A DNA stretch of 33,705 bases from Bacillota bacterium (GTDB lineage: Bacteria > Bacillota > Sulfobacillia > Sulfobacillales > Sulfobacillaceae), in assembly GCA_021797515.1 (NCBI GenBank), contig JAJZZP010000060.1, forward strand, positions 1-33,705, read 5' to 3'. Positions 24,968 through 33,101 of the stretch are shown here, piece by piece. Below the pieces are notes generated by a model that saw only the letters and a list, made by a program, of their open reading frames with translations, had not been told where the DNA came from and made no database searches. Within the stretch, counting starts at the first letter, position 1; each line of letters begins with the position of its first letter. A program made the translations under genes and the position numbers.

Positions 24968-25393
24968 TTATACAAAGACAAAAATTTTCATCATCAAAAA
25001 ACTAGATACGGACGCCAAAAACATGGCAACCACTTTGGCAATGTTATTTGCCATTACGTGTGGAATGGCATGCGTTTCCACTATCCATGGCGCAATGATC
25101 CACAAAATGGTATCATTTACCCCGATATTAATCAGTGACTGGATAACGAACAAGGTTCGCTGACGCAGAGCGTGCTTGCCGCGATGTTTGACCGTTTTGC
25201 GAAAAGTCCAGCGGCTGTTCCAAATGTAGCTATTTAGTATAGCAGCCATTACAGCCATGGTATTATAAACCACCAGCTGATTAACGTCGCGTGTGGGGTC
25301 CAAAAAATATAGCCCGTTAAACACCCCCAGATCAATAAAGGCATTGCCGAGACCCACTGAAACAAATTGTACGAACTGCCACATTCGATTCAT
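24968..25393 (-). CDS. GtrA-like flippase/membrane protein
   Basis: A 141-residue membrane protein of the GtrA family with four predicted transmembrane segments. It begins MNRMWQFVQFVSVGLGNAFIDLGVF and has the conserved NSYIWNSRWTFRKT between helices 2 and 3. GtrA-type proteins help move lipid-linked sugars across the membrane. The ATG at 25393 overlaps the stop of the upstream glycosyltransferase as ATGA, so the frame's open extension to 25468 is not used. Coupling to a glycosyltransferase supports a role in cell-surface glycan or glycolipid synthesis. Confidence 0.85.
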   Translation of the reverse strand: MNRMWQFVQFVSVGLGNAFIDLGVFNGLYFLDPTRDVNQLVVYNTMAVMAAILNSYIWNSRWTFRKTVKHRGKHALRQRTLFVIQSLINIGVNDTILWIIAPWIVETHAIPHVMANNIAKVVAMFLASVSSFLMMKIFVFV

Positions 25394-26517
25394 GCTAGTC
25401 CTGGGTAGGCTTTGATCGCCTGATGGTACCACTCTACCAGTTCCTTGGTCGGGACGTTCCATCCCCATCGTTCTGCCTCATTTCGCGCCACTTGTTTAAG
25501 CTGGGCTAGACTCTTGGAAGCAAGAAACTTTCGTACTACGGTGCCTAACTCTTCTGGCCGATCTGAGGAAAATAGAGCCCCCGCCCCACTATTGTCAACC
25601 AATTCATGGGTGGGAAAACTTTCTGCAGCCACAATGGGCAAACCTGACGCCATGGCTTCCAGCATCACTAACCCTAAAGTTTCCGTTGTCGATGGAAAGA
25701 CAAATATATCGGCAGAGGCATAGGCGCGAGCCAGTTCTTCACCCAATAGCTTTCCAACAAACGTGGTAGGCGTGTCCCGAAATTGCTCACGTAAAATACT
25801 TTCCGCAGGCCCTTCACCTACCATAGCCAAATGAAGGTGAGGATTTTCGGAAAATAGGCCCAGCAAACGGTGCAATCCTTTTTCCAAGGCAATTCGTCCC
25901 ACATATAGTGCAACAACCCGGTTTGGATGGCCTTCGGTCAACCGGTTCCGCATCTCTTGAGAGCTCCGGTTGGGATCAAACAACGCTAGATCCACGCCGC
26001 GGCGCCACACACGCACACGCTTAATTCCTTGTGACTCCAACTCCCGTTTAACCGCCTCTGAAGTCGCCAAGTTAATACCCGCTCGATTATGCAATGCTCG
26101 AAGTATGCCCCATATCGCGGGTTTGGTAAAGCCTAAGTGATAAAAATCGGCATATCCCGCAATGTTTGTGTGATAGGACGCCACCAACGGGATCTTTAGT
26201 CGTGCCGCGCTGATTACACCTGCCACACCTAGCACAAAAGGATTAACAACGTGCACGACATGGGGTTGAAACTCTTGCAGGTAGAATTTTACTCGGGGTA
26301 GTGGCATTCCCCAGGGTTTCCCGCCATAAATAAATCCAACCGAAACATTGGGAACATCTTTAACCGGTATCCCCTCAAACTCTGGGGAGCCGCCGCGGGG
26401 TGCCACGATTAGGAGATCGTGGCCCATTGCCCTTAACTCGCGCACAGTCGCCGTAACCCGAGTGACCACGCCATCGGTCGAGGGCCACCAGGTTTCAGTG
26501 ACGATTGCAATGCGCAT
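25390..26517 (-). CDS. Family GT4 glycosyltransferase (SQD2/MgtA-like)
   Basis: A 375-residue GT-B enzyme. The N-terminus MRIAIVTETWWPSTDGVVTRV has the acceptor loop of the family; VHVVNPFVLGVAG and SYHTNIAGYADFY follow. The C-terminal half has LYVGRIALEKGLHRLL and the donor-binding EX7E motif in PSTTETLGLVMLEAMASGLPIVA. The best-known relatives make sulfoquinovosyl or mannosyl diacylglycerol; the acceptor here is unknown. The ATG at 26517 (behind AGGTAGGTG) matches the family start; an upstream in-frame start at 26550 is less likely. It is transcribed with the GtrA-like gene. Confidence 0.9.
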   Translation of the reverse strand: MRIAIVTETWWPSTDGVVTRVTATVRELRAMGHDLLIVAPRGGSPEFEGIPVKDVPNVSVGFIYGGKPWGMPLPRVKFYLQEFQPHVVHVVNPFVLGVAGVISAARLKIPLVASYHTNIAGYADFYHLGFTKPAIWGILRALHNRAGINLATSEAVKRELESQGIKRVRVWRRGVDLALFDPNRSSQEMRNRLTEGHPNRVVALYVGRIALEKGLHRLLGLFSENPHLHLAMVGEGPAESILREQFRDTPTTFVGKLLGEELARAYASADIFVFPSTTETLGLVMLEAMASGLPIVAAESFPTHELVDNSGAGALFSSDRPEELGTVVRKFLASKSLAQLKQVARNEAERWGWNVPTKELVEWYHQAIKAYPGLA

Positions 26518-26649
26518 AGATTTAACACCTACCTCGCCGATGATTTCCACCCGAGGGAAACCCTGGCATCAAGACCAGTCGAGATTAAGAACCAACCCAG
26601 TATAGCATAGACCCTAAACGATTCTCTAGCCTTAGCTAGCCAATTCATC

Positions 26650-26678
26650 TTGGCTTAACCTTCCATTTGTGTCACAAT
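26650..26678 (+). promoter_or_regulatory. Candidate promoter for the ytxH pair
   Basis: TTGGCT (26650-26655) and CACAAT (26673-26678) are 17 bp apart in the divergent region between the glycosyltransferase and the ytxH-like gene. Transcription would start near 26685 and give an 85-base leader. Confidence 0.35.
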
Positions 26679-26698
26679 ACAAGGTAGATGAACAATAG

Positions 26699-26738
26699 CC
26701 ATCCCCTTAAGGCGGAAAGGCCCATCGTATCGGATGGG
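26699..26738 (+). promoter_or_regulatory. Structured leader with competing hairpins before the ytxH-like gene
   Basis: CCCATC (26721-26726) pairs with GATGGG (26733-26738), while CCATCC (26699-26704) can pair with the overlapping GGATGG (26732-26737). The two stems exclude each other. A ribosome binding site (GGAGGG) follows about 20 bases later. This may be a small RNA switch, but I cannot match it to a known class. Confidence 0.3.
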
Positions 26739-26770
26739 AAACCAAAAAATTTCAGAGGAGGGAATCGCCC

Positions 26771-27049
26771 GTGAGCGATCGTAATTGGGATCGAATTACT
26801 GGCTTGTTACTTGGAGCCTCGATAGGTTTAGTCGCCGGCCTGCTGTTGGCGCCTTCGCCCGGTTCGGATACGCGCGAGACACTCAAGAAGAAGACCCAAG
26901 ACTCCCTAGGCCAGTTTCAGACTAGCGTGCGGGACATTCGTGACTCACTGACCCGCCGCGGCCAGGATGTGCTTAAAAGAGGGGTAACTGAGATTCCTCT
27001 TGATGATGAGGGAACCCCGGGTCCCACAGATGAAGGCCAAGGCGCTTGA
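26771..27049 (+). CDS. YtxH-family protein
   Basis: A 92-residue protein with one N-terminal membrane segment (GLLLGASIGLVAGLLLAPSPG) immediately followed by DTRETLKKKTQDS, the hallmark of YtxH proteins. An amphipathic, charged helix and an acidic Gly/Pro tail follow. YtxH proteins are general-stress proteins of unknown function in Firmicutes. Translation starts at a GTG behind GGAGGG. The next gene overlaps its stop codon (TTGA), so the two are cotranslated. Confidence 0.85.
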   Translation: MSDRNWDRITGLLLGASIGLVAGLLLAPSPGSDTRETLKKKTQDSLGQFQTSVRDIRDSLTRRGQDVLKRGVTEIPLDDEGTPGPTDEGQGA

Positions 27050-27471
27050 GTACTCAGGTGGCTTTAACCCTTATTGCAATTTCTCTCATGATCCTCGCGA
27101 TCATCAGCATTATCGGCATTGTGATCCTCTGGCTATTAGCCAAAAGACTTATGGCAATGGAGCGCACTGTCGGCAACCAGATAGAAACACTGCGAGCAGA
27201 AATTCAAGGCGCAATTCGGCAAGCCCGCGATACCTCGCGAGACGTCTCTGAGACATTGTCCCATCTGCGGCGCGGGGCCTACAATGTAGGCCTCATCGTC
27301 TCAGGTTTAACCTCATGGGCAGTGACACGCCGTCGGCTTGCGCAACCAGATTCCCACGAAAAAATAACCCAGCCATGGTGGCTTCAAGGAGTTGCCACCG
27401 TATGGACATTGTTTCAGCGCGCTCGCCATAAGAAATCTAAGGAATCTTCTCAAAAGTCTGCGGGAATGTAA
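27046..27471 (+). CDS. DUF948-like membrane-anchored coiled-coil protein
   Basis: A 141-residue protein with one N-terminal transmembrane segment (LTLIAISLMILAIISIIG) followed by a heptad-rich helix (MERTVGNQIETLRAEIQ) and a second weakly hydrophobic part. The layout matches DUF948 proteins, which commonly neighbour ytxH in Firmicutes. The start is TTG at 27046, overlapping the ytxH stop, with GAAGG upstream. The C-terminal tail is basic (RHKKSKESSQKSAGM). Confidence 0.75.
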   Translation: MSTQVALTLIAISLMILAIISIIGIVILWLLAKRLMAMERTVGNQIETLRAEIQGAIRQARDTSRDVSETLSHLRRGAYNVGLIVSGLTSWAVTRRRLAQPDSHEKITQPWWLQGVATVWTLFQRARHKKSKESSQKSAGM

Positions 27472-27509
27472 GGAACGAACAGCAGATTCTGGTGGGCCTT
27501 TTCCCACTC

Positions 27510-28070
27510 TTACTCTAGTTGGTCCAAGGCCAATTGCGCCAGAAACAACTGAACGACCTTTTGGTGGACACTAAATGCTAACCTCGGCGCTTGGTGCACA
27601 TTAACCCACGTTGTTTCCATGGCATCCGTTCCTGGTTTTAGACTCCCACCTACTGGATGGGTTACAAAAAAGGTAATTAACGTCTCGTTAGAAGGTGTTG
27701 ACCAGGTTCCCAGTTGACCGTCGATAACCACCTGCAACCCGGTTTCTTCGAAGACCTCGCGTAGCAAAGCCCCTTGCACTGATTCACCAAACTCGATTCC
27801 GCCACCGGGAAGAGTATAACCTCCTACAGACGGGGGGTACCTCCGGGTAACCAGCAAAATGTTTTGTTTCGCAGCATCATAGATGATTCCTGCCGTAGCA
27901 GGCAAGGGTCGTTCCCAATAGACAAACCCGCATTGCGGGCAAAATCGCCGGGACTTGCCGTCCCAGTCATGATTGGTGAGAGGCGCTTGGCAAAGTGGAC
28001 AGAATTTCCAGCGGCCTGGGGCCGCATGTCTCCACTGTACAAATAAGTTCAGATCCTCGTCTTCAGCCAT
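27510..28070 (-). CDS. Nudix hydrolase with N-terminal zinc ribbon
   Basis: A 186-residue protein. The N-terminal zinc ribbon has CPLC and CPQCGFVYW about 17 residues apart, like the ribbon of NADH pyrophosphatases. The Nudix box is intact: GGGIEFGESVQGALLREVFEETGL, with the metal-binding REVFEE core. The C-terminal region after the box is short, and the NudC-specific SQPWPFPxS motif is absent, so NADH need not be the substrate. It starts 34 bp after the encapsulin stop on the same strand, so it may be cotranscribed with the shell genes; an ATG behind AGGGTG is used. Confidence 0.85.
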   Translation of the reverse strand: MAEDEDLNLFVQWRHAAPGRWKFCPLCQAPLTNHDWDGKSRRFCPQCGFVYWERPLPATAGIIYDAAKQNILLVTRRYPPSVGGYTLPGGGIEFGESVQGALLREVFEETGLQVVIDGQLGTWSTPSNETLITFFVTHPVGGSLKPGTDAMETTWVNVHQAPRLAFSVHQKVVQLFLAQLALDQLE

Positions 28071-28104
28071 AGCGTCATCACCCTAGCTATTGTAGCACAG
28101 GGTG

Positions 28105-28953
28105 CTATGATGGCGTAGCGGTAATAAGGTGACAAATAGCACCGGGCCGTTTAATGCGGATGGTCAAAGTTTCCAACACCCTAAACGCATGGTTCATAGA
28201 AGTTGATTCCAAAAATGCTACAGTGGTATCCAGACCCACAGCCAAATCCAGATTCTCCGGACTGGCCGCAACCACCAACAGGGTGTCATTTGGCATTTGC
28301 GGGGTCACAAACACTCCTCCCTCGACCAGTTTGCGAATTTGGTCAATCTCCAGCACCCCACTGTTGCCAAACAGTCTGTGCCACGCCGCGTAACCTTCGG
28401 TGCCAACAATCACGGTATAAGGAGGGTAAAAGCCCGCCGACGCCAAATGGTTGATAGCTGTGACCACATCGCGATAGCCAGACTGGAGTTCGGCCCAACC
28501 TCGGGTTTCCAGAAGATGCCGACCTGTGACCGTCATTAGTCCCTCAATATGCAGTGGGTTATCACCATGAAGGATCAGTTGGTCTTCTGCGCGGGCCACG
28601 AAACTCGCTGCGGCTTCAGCCATTGACCAATCCATTGGTACACCGCGATGCATACTAGATTCCAAATCGCGCCAAAACAAAAGGAAATCCTTATGCAACA
28701 TAGGAAGTTTTTGATATATTCGCCCGGCTAATGCTACAGGATCATCATCAGGCCCTACCATATCCACTTGCCCAAGATCATACCCTGGAGAACGGTCCGT
28801 GGGAATGACTTCCACTTCGGCTCCCAGAGGGCCATATAATTGGAGAAATCGTCTGCCAATAACCTGTCGCCTCACCACTTGATGCACGGTATCATCCAGT
28901 TCTGCCCACTCGGTCTCATTGATCGGAGCATCTTGCCGCAATAAAAAGTCCAT
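28105..28953 (-). CDS. Encapsulin shell protein (family 1, linocin M18-like)
   Basis: A 282-residue HK97-fold shell protein. The N-terminus MDFLLRQDAPINETEWAELD and the following VIGRRFLQLYGPLGAEVEV match the N-arm and first strand of Thermotoga encapsulin (MxFLxRxxAPLTExxWxEID ... GRxFVDVxGPxGWE). LHKDFLLFWRDLES, VARAEDQLILHGD, YTVIVGTEGY, GVFVTPQ and a C-terminal ETLTIRIKRPGAICHL follow in the expected order. The length fits a T=1 shell of the 265-290 residue class. The ATG at 28953 has AGGGGAG 12 bases upstream; the frame is open further but the extension lacks family sequence. The cargo gene lies 53 bp upstream in the same operon. Confidence 0.9.
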   Translation of the reverse strand: MDFLLRQDAPINETEWAELDDTVHQVVRRQVIGRRFLQLYGPLGAEVEVIPTDRSPGYDLGQVDMVGPDDDPVALAGRIYQKLPMLHKDFLLFWRDLESSMHRGVPMDWSMAEAAASFVARAEDQLILHGDNPLHIEGLMTVTGRHLLETRGWAELQSGYRDVVTAINHLASAGFYPPYTVIVGTEGYAAWHRLFGNSGVLEIDQIRKLVEGGVFVTPQMPNDTLLVVAASPENLDLAVGLDTTVAFLESTSMNHAFRVLETLTIRIKRPGAICHLITATPS

Positions 28954-29006
28954 GATCAACCGAACTCCCCTAACGGATAATTTGACTCCTAAACGGCAAT
29001 TGGCGT

Positions 29007-29819
29007 TTAAGGTGTCCCCACAGTCCAACCATCGGCCGCTTTGTTTTGCATCTGGTAGCGTTCGTGTTGGATAATCCGATCCAACATGGGCAATAGCTGG
29101 TGTTGACATTCCCTGGCCCATTTCCGCACATTCAGGTATTGTGCCATTTCTGATTCTTCATGAGCACTTATCGAGTCGCCGAATAACGGAGTCTGACCTA
29201 GATTAGCCATTTGTTGCCCAATCCATCCCAAATGCTTCATCTCGTCGACGGCGTAATCTTCATCGCCCATCCCGACAGATCGGCGATGAATGCCGATAAA
29301 CGAGGAAAATAAGTAGCCAATGACTTGTTGATATTCCATAGACACCAGCAATTGCAATCTACTGGCGGTATCCTCAACGGACTCCGTTGGGTTCCCTACC
29401 CCCCAAGGTTCACCGTGTTGGCTATCTCGGAACCCGTGAAACAGATGCAGATGATCCTCCTCATCAACCACAATACGCTGCAATAGATCTTGAACCCGTC
29501 GGTCGGCTATGATTGTAATATGTTCTCGATAACGGGCAATCGCCACCATTTCCGCTTTGATGTCAGATTCCAGTGCCTCGTCCAAGAACGCCCTAGCGAT
29601 TACCGGGGGAATACTGAGATCCGGTACGCCTTGAAGGGCAACAACCGTATGCGCCAGCCACTTCAGGTGACGCATTTCGTCCTTGGCAATTTGTTCGATC
29701 TGGGGACCAAATTGGTAAGCGACAGTCCAGGCATGGGTTAAATAGTGTAAAATAGCGTCATGCTCACCAACGATATCCTGATTTAATAGGCGTACGTGTT
29801 CGCGTCGATCATAGATCAC
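29007..29819 (-). CDS. Fused double ferritin-like protein, probable encapsulin cargo
   Basis: A 270-residue, largely helical protein built from two ferritin-like halves. Half one (about 8-135) has Glu19 in VGEHDAILHYL, Glu48-x-x-His51 in DEMRHLKW, Glu90 in KAEMVAIARY and Glu120-x-x-His123 in VDEEDHLHLF, a complete di-iron set. Half two (about 150-260) has Glu162, Glu193-x-x-His196 in VDEMKHLGW, Glu residues at 221-224, and Glu253-x-x-Gln256 in IIQHERYQ, so its last His is replaced by Gln. The C-terminus ends AADGWTVGTP, resembling the TVGSL-type cargo peptides that bind the inside of encapsulin shells. The GTG at 29819 sits 6 bases past GGGGGAGGAG. It probably oxidises and stores iron or protects from peroxide inside the shell. 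Confidence 0.85.
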   Translation of the reverse strand: MIYDRREHVRLLNQDIVGEHDAILHYLTHAWTVAYQFGPQIEQIAKDEMRHLKWLAHTVVALQGVPDLSIPPVIARAFLDEALESDIKAEMVAIARYREHITIIADRRVQDLLQRIVVDEEDHLHLFHGFRDSQHGEPWGVGNPTESVEDTASRLQLLVSMEYQQVIGYLFSSFIGIHRRSVGMGDEDYAVDEMKHLGWIGQQMANLGQTPLFGDSISAHEESEMAQYLNVRKWARECQHQLLPMLDRIIQHERYQMQNKAADGWTVGTP

Positions 29820-29972
29820 CCATATCTCCTCCCCCGTTAGCATGCCCGGAATACACCGATTCTAATTGTGCACTCTGAATTTCGGTTCCGCATCCCCAGG
29901 GAAAATGGCACCGGGATGTATAACGGGAACAAGACTCACCCTAGTAAGCGGTTATCACGAGGGGACAAATTC

Positions 29973-29992
29973 AACATCTGTTAACATCTGTT
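29973..29992. repeat. Two tandem 10-bp near-palindromes upstream of the encapsulin operon
   Basis: AACATCTGTT occurs twice back to back (29973-29982 and 29983-29992). Each copy is an AACA-N2-TGTT palindrome, and the 10-bp period places both on the same face of the helix. They lie about 155 bp upstream of the cargo start codon. A possible -10 (TAGAAT on the minus strand, near 29859) lies between, without a good -35. This is a plausible operator for a regulator of the encapsulin operon. Confidence 0.4.
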
Positions 29993-30123
29993 AATTGGGT
30001 CAGTGTGGCCTAGGAAAGAGCGAGATGTTGCATGCGGAACCACAGGATCAAATGGTAGCCCAAAGGGCAACACCAGCGTCCGTCGAGCCAAACATGTAAG
30101 GAGATGCGTCGAAGCCAGTAAGG

Positions 30124-30540
30124 TTAAGATACATAGACAGGCAACCAAAAATGGGCTCCTTGTCTGCCCATTGAGAAGCCCGGGGCGGCGGACATTCCCA
30201 GTGTCTCTTCCACAAAATGTTCTGCCAACGCGTATGAGGTAAAGGTTAGCATCCCACGATTTTTCGCAACACCGAATTCATCCACCGGAGCCATGGACCA
30301 TATCTCGACCACCAATGGCCATGCCACCGATAATTTGTCACCAAGCGATTCAATATTTGCCCCACCGCGAAAATCACCGGCTGTAACTTTGGTATCCGTT
30401 CTCTTGCTATGTTGCCACCCAAGACGGGCGTTATCATGCCAAAGCATCGAAATACGTCTATTGCATTCTGGGACAGATTGGTCAGTTCGGCGAGGCCTCT
30501 GTCATTTACGATGTCCGATGCGGCCCATTGTAGCAACTTT
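30124..30540 (-). pseudogene. Broken gene of unknown family upstream of the encapsulin operon
   Basis: Two overlapping minus-strand frames (30536-30246 and 30447-30124) together look like one damaged gene: an upstream part (SDIVNDRGLAELTNLSQNAI) and, in another frame, a better-looking part (SLGDKLSVAWPLVVEIW, then MAPVDEFGVAKNRGMLTF). Neither has a ribosome binding site or a domain I can name. A frameshift near 30420-30450 would join them. The rest of the 29844-30580 gap shows only the tandem repeats upstream of the cargo gene. Confidence 0.35.
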
Positions 30541-30580
30541 GGCGGTCACGAGCGCACCACCCTACCCACGGCACGCCGCT

Positions 30581-31183
30581 CTATTCATCAACAGACTCCA
30601 TGCGTCCCTTTAGAAATTTTAACTCTTGACCTAAGTGGTGCATCTCATTTTCCGCAATTCCTAAAAACTTGGTCAGTTCCACCTGCCGTTCTTGATCTAC
30701 TTCCATGACATGCCGCACCTCGTTGTAAAGATCAAGGGCGCGGTCCAATTCTTGACGCAAATTTTGAACCCGTTCCGTGATCTCAGCGCGCTCATGCCGT
30801 TCTCGGTCGTGTGCCACCATGGGGGACAACCGTTGCATGAGTTCTACGTCATCTGTGGAAATACGAACGGAGACCATCCCATTCGGCAAGGTTGCCGCAG
30901 CTTCTATCCAGAGCAATGGGTCTGGCACAGGCACCCCGTTGATAAAACCTTGCCAGGGAGCTAGAGGAATCTCAATTCGGCGGTGTGCCGAAATTGCCAT
31001 CCCGAGACCGGTCCCTTCTCCAAATTGGCTGACAAATCGCACCCGTCGGGGCTCAGCCAACAAATACCCAACGGCAATTTGAATGGCTGGGGCGTTGACG
31101 GAAATCCGTGCCAGATGACTTAAAATACGCCGTATATTGGTCAGGTTGGATCCGACTTCCTCTGACACGTCTGCCCACTCCAT
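30581..31183 (-). CDS. Hypothetical protein with C-terminal coiled coil
   Basis: A 200-residue protein I do not recognise. The N-terminal 110 residues look globular (GTGLGMAISAHRRIEIPL, PLLWIEAAATLP). From about 118 to the end it is strongly charged and heptad-like (ERAEITERVQNLRQELDR ... ELKFLKGRM), suggesting a coiled coil and an oligomer. No signal peptide or membrane segment is seen. The ATG at 31183 lacks a clear ribosome binding site; GTG at 31168, behind GGAG, is a plausible alternative. It is divergent from anmK. Confidence 0.65.
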   Translation of the reverse strand: MEWADVSEEVGSNLTNIRRILSHLARISVNAPAIQIAVGYLLAEPRRVRFVSQFGEGTGLGMAISAHRRIEIPLAPWQGFINGVPVPDPLLWIEAAATLPNGMVSVRISTDDVELMQRLSPMVAHDRERHERAEITERVQNLRQELDRALDLYNEVRHVMEVDQERQVELTKFLGIAENEMHHLGQELKFLKGRMESVDE

Positions 31184-31322
31184 TCGTTTCTATCGTCTGG
31201 CTTAAAAGCGCCCCTCTAAGAATACCACCAACCGAGAAAATGTCATCCCATCAAATTTTCCTGACGGACACCGTTTCGATGCCAGTATCGGATAAAATAA
31301 GCAGTGGCAAGGAGGACATGCA

Positions 31323-32456
31323 ATGAAATACATTGGTGTAATGTCGGGAACATCGGTCGATGGTTTAGATGCCGTATTAATTGAGGACTCCCCTAATCTC
31401 TCGGTACCCGTTAAAGTTCTCGGACATCACTATCAACCATGGCCGGAAAAAACACGCACTCAGATTTTGGCGTTGGCTGACGGAGTTCCGATGACCGCTC
31501 AAAGTGTCGTCTCGTTGTCGCAGGCCGTATCTGAGGAACATGCCTTAGCTGTGCTCCAACTCTTGCAAGAAGCCGACATCGCAGCAAACCAAATAGCAGC
31601 CGTCGGCATGCACGGCCAAACTGTCTGGCACCAACCACCGTCCGAGACGCATCTAGGATATACTTGGCAATTAGGATCCCCTAGTTGGGTAGCCAACCGC
31701 ACTGGTATTCAGACCGTCGGTGATTTTCGCTTGGCTGATATGGCGTTGGGCGGGCAAGGCGCTCCTCTGGTGCCCTATGCCCATCGGCTTCTCTTTCAAA
31801 ATTCCGGCGCTCCCATTGGAATTTTAAACATCGGGGGGATTAGCAATGTGACCTTGCTAGACACGGATGTTACGGTTGCTCCTGTCGCAAGTGATTTGGG
31901 CCCCGGCAACATACTCATTGACAGCCTCTGCCGGCTGTATACACAAGGTACCCAAAACATGGACCGCGATGGACTTTACGCTAAGCGCGGTGCAGTGATG
32001 GAATCGCTGTTGACCTCCCTTTTGGCCGATCCTTTTTTTCACAAACCCTTTCCAAAGTCCACAGGCCGTGAATATTTTGGTTCGAAATTTCTGTCCCAAT
32101 TTGACGGCATCAACCAATATGATGCTATTGCCACGGCAACTATGCTTACAGTCCAAAGCATTGTTCAGGGGATAGCTAGAATAGGTGTGCCATCAACGAT
32201 TTATGTTGCTGGCGGCGGCGCAAAAAACCCTTTCATGATGGAACAGCTGCAAGAACGTATGAACCCTATCCGAGTAACCACCACCGCAGAACTAGGAATC
32301 CCAGTTGATCAGCTCGAGGCAGTCGCATTTGCGCTATTGAGTAGAGCCTGTCTATTAAAAATACCGGCCAACGTTCCTACGGCCACGGGATCATCCCACG
32401 CAACAATACTTGGCGTACTTGCTGTTCCCGGCGCTACACCCTTCCCCGTTCACTAA
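31323..32456 (+). CDS. anmK: Anhydro-N-acetylmuramic acid kinase (AnmK)
   Basis: A 377-residue kinase that opens 1,6-anhydro-MurNAc and phosphorylates it to MurNAc-6-phosphate during cell-wall recycling. The N-terminal ATP-binding motif GVMSGTSVDGLDAVLIE is diagnostic. VGMHGQTVWHQP, TVGDFRLADMALGGQGAPLVP, NIGGISNVTLL, DLGPGNILID and VAGGGAKNPFMMEQL follow in order. The length is normal. The ATG lies 9 bases past AAGGAGG. No neighbouring recycling gene (murQ, nagZ) is in the window, so it appears to stand alone. Confidence 0.95.
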   Translation: MKYIGVMSGTSVDGLDAVLIEDSPNLSVPVKVLGHHYQPWPEKTRTQILALADGVPMTAQSVVSLSQAVSEEHALAVLQLLQEADIAANQIAAVGMHGQTVWHQPPSETHLGYTWQLGSPSWVANRTGIQTVGDFRLADMALGGQGAPLVPYAHRLLFQNSGAPIGILNIGGISNVTLLDTDVTVAPVASDLGPGNILIDSLCRLYTQGTQNMDRDGLYAKRGAVMESLLTSLLADPFFHKPFPKSTGREYFGSKFLSQFDGINQYDAIATATMLTVQSIVQGIARIGVPSTIYVAGGGAKNPFMMEQLQERMNPIRVTTTAELGIPVDQLEAVAFALLSRACLLKIPANVPTATGSSHATILGVLAVPGATPFPVH

Positions 32457-32525
32457 CAATTGTCAGGTATCCAATTGTACCAGGTGCCTGTTACAACTCT
32501 GTTCGTCATGGGGATTTTGTGATGG

Positions 32526-32729
32526 ACCACAACGGTGCACGCCTTCGGCGTGCGCGTGGTCGTCATGGAGCAGACGGGGAAGGATGATCAACAGGAACTG
32601 GTTGAAAACTTGATCGCGATCACGACCGCGTTCTCCGCCCGGATTTACGGCAAACGCGGGGGAAAAAAGGTCGCGGCAACCGTGCGTCAAGCGATGGCAA
32701 CCTTAGCTCAGGAAGGAGTCCCCGAATGA
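32526..32729 (+). pseudogene. C-terminal fragment of an IS607-type serine recombinase (tnpA)
   Basis: The frame starts after a TGA and encodes TTTVHAFGVRVVVMEQTG followed by DDQQELVENLIAITTAFSAR and IYGKRGGKK. This matches the C-terminal end of IS607-family small serine recombinases (FGVxVVVxxxxxDxxQELVEDLxAIxTxFSARLYGRR). The N-terminal DNA-binding domain and the catalytic Ser are gone, so it is inactive. Its stop overlaps the tnpB start as ATGA, the usual IS607 arrangement. Confidence 0.8.
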
Positions 32730-33101
32730 AGACGACCATTTTTGGGGTCTTGCTCGATGTCACGCCCGATCAGGACACGGTGTTACGCCGTTTGATGCAC
32801 GGCTTAAAAATCGTCAGCCGGCTCGAGCGATTGCGGATAGGGACTTTGGCGAATTCCGTCGTCAGTTGGAATACAAGGTGGGGAAACGCGGGTAAACGGT
32901 CAACGTCGTGGACGTTGACCTTCCAGGTGCAAAACCGGTTCGGACCACGACTACACGATTCCGAAAATTTTCTTAAGTGTGCGGGCATGGACATGATGCC
33001 CGCAGTGCCAGACACCGCGTGATGGCGACGTCAACGCGGCGATTACTTGGCAGAAAGTGGCCCAGAGTTCGGTGATGGGCTCCTTGCTCGTTTCTGCTTA
33101 A
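32726..33101 (+). pseudogene. Internally deleted tnpB of the IS607-type element
   Basis: From the ATG at 32726 the first 30 or so residues (MKTTIFGVLLDVTPDQDTVL) look like a TnpB N-terminus. At about 32820 the frame changes to ARAIADRDFGEFRRQLEYKV, which belongs near the C-terminal end of TnpB. Stops and shifts follow, and the last part (GDVNAAITWQKVAQSS, stop at 33099-33101) matches the 'DRDxNAAxN' RuvC-III motif. Most of the protein, including the RuvC-I and RuvC-II catalytic acids and the zinc ribbon, is missing. The nuclease is dead. Confidence 0.8.

Noticed and set aside
28954..29121. 56-residue N-terminal extension of the encapsulin frame
   Set aside because: It overlaps the 3' end of the cargo gene and has no similarity to the family; the start at 28953 fits known encapsulins.
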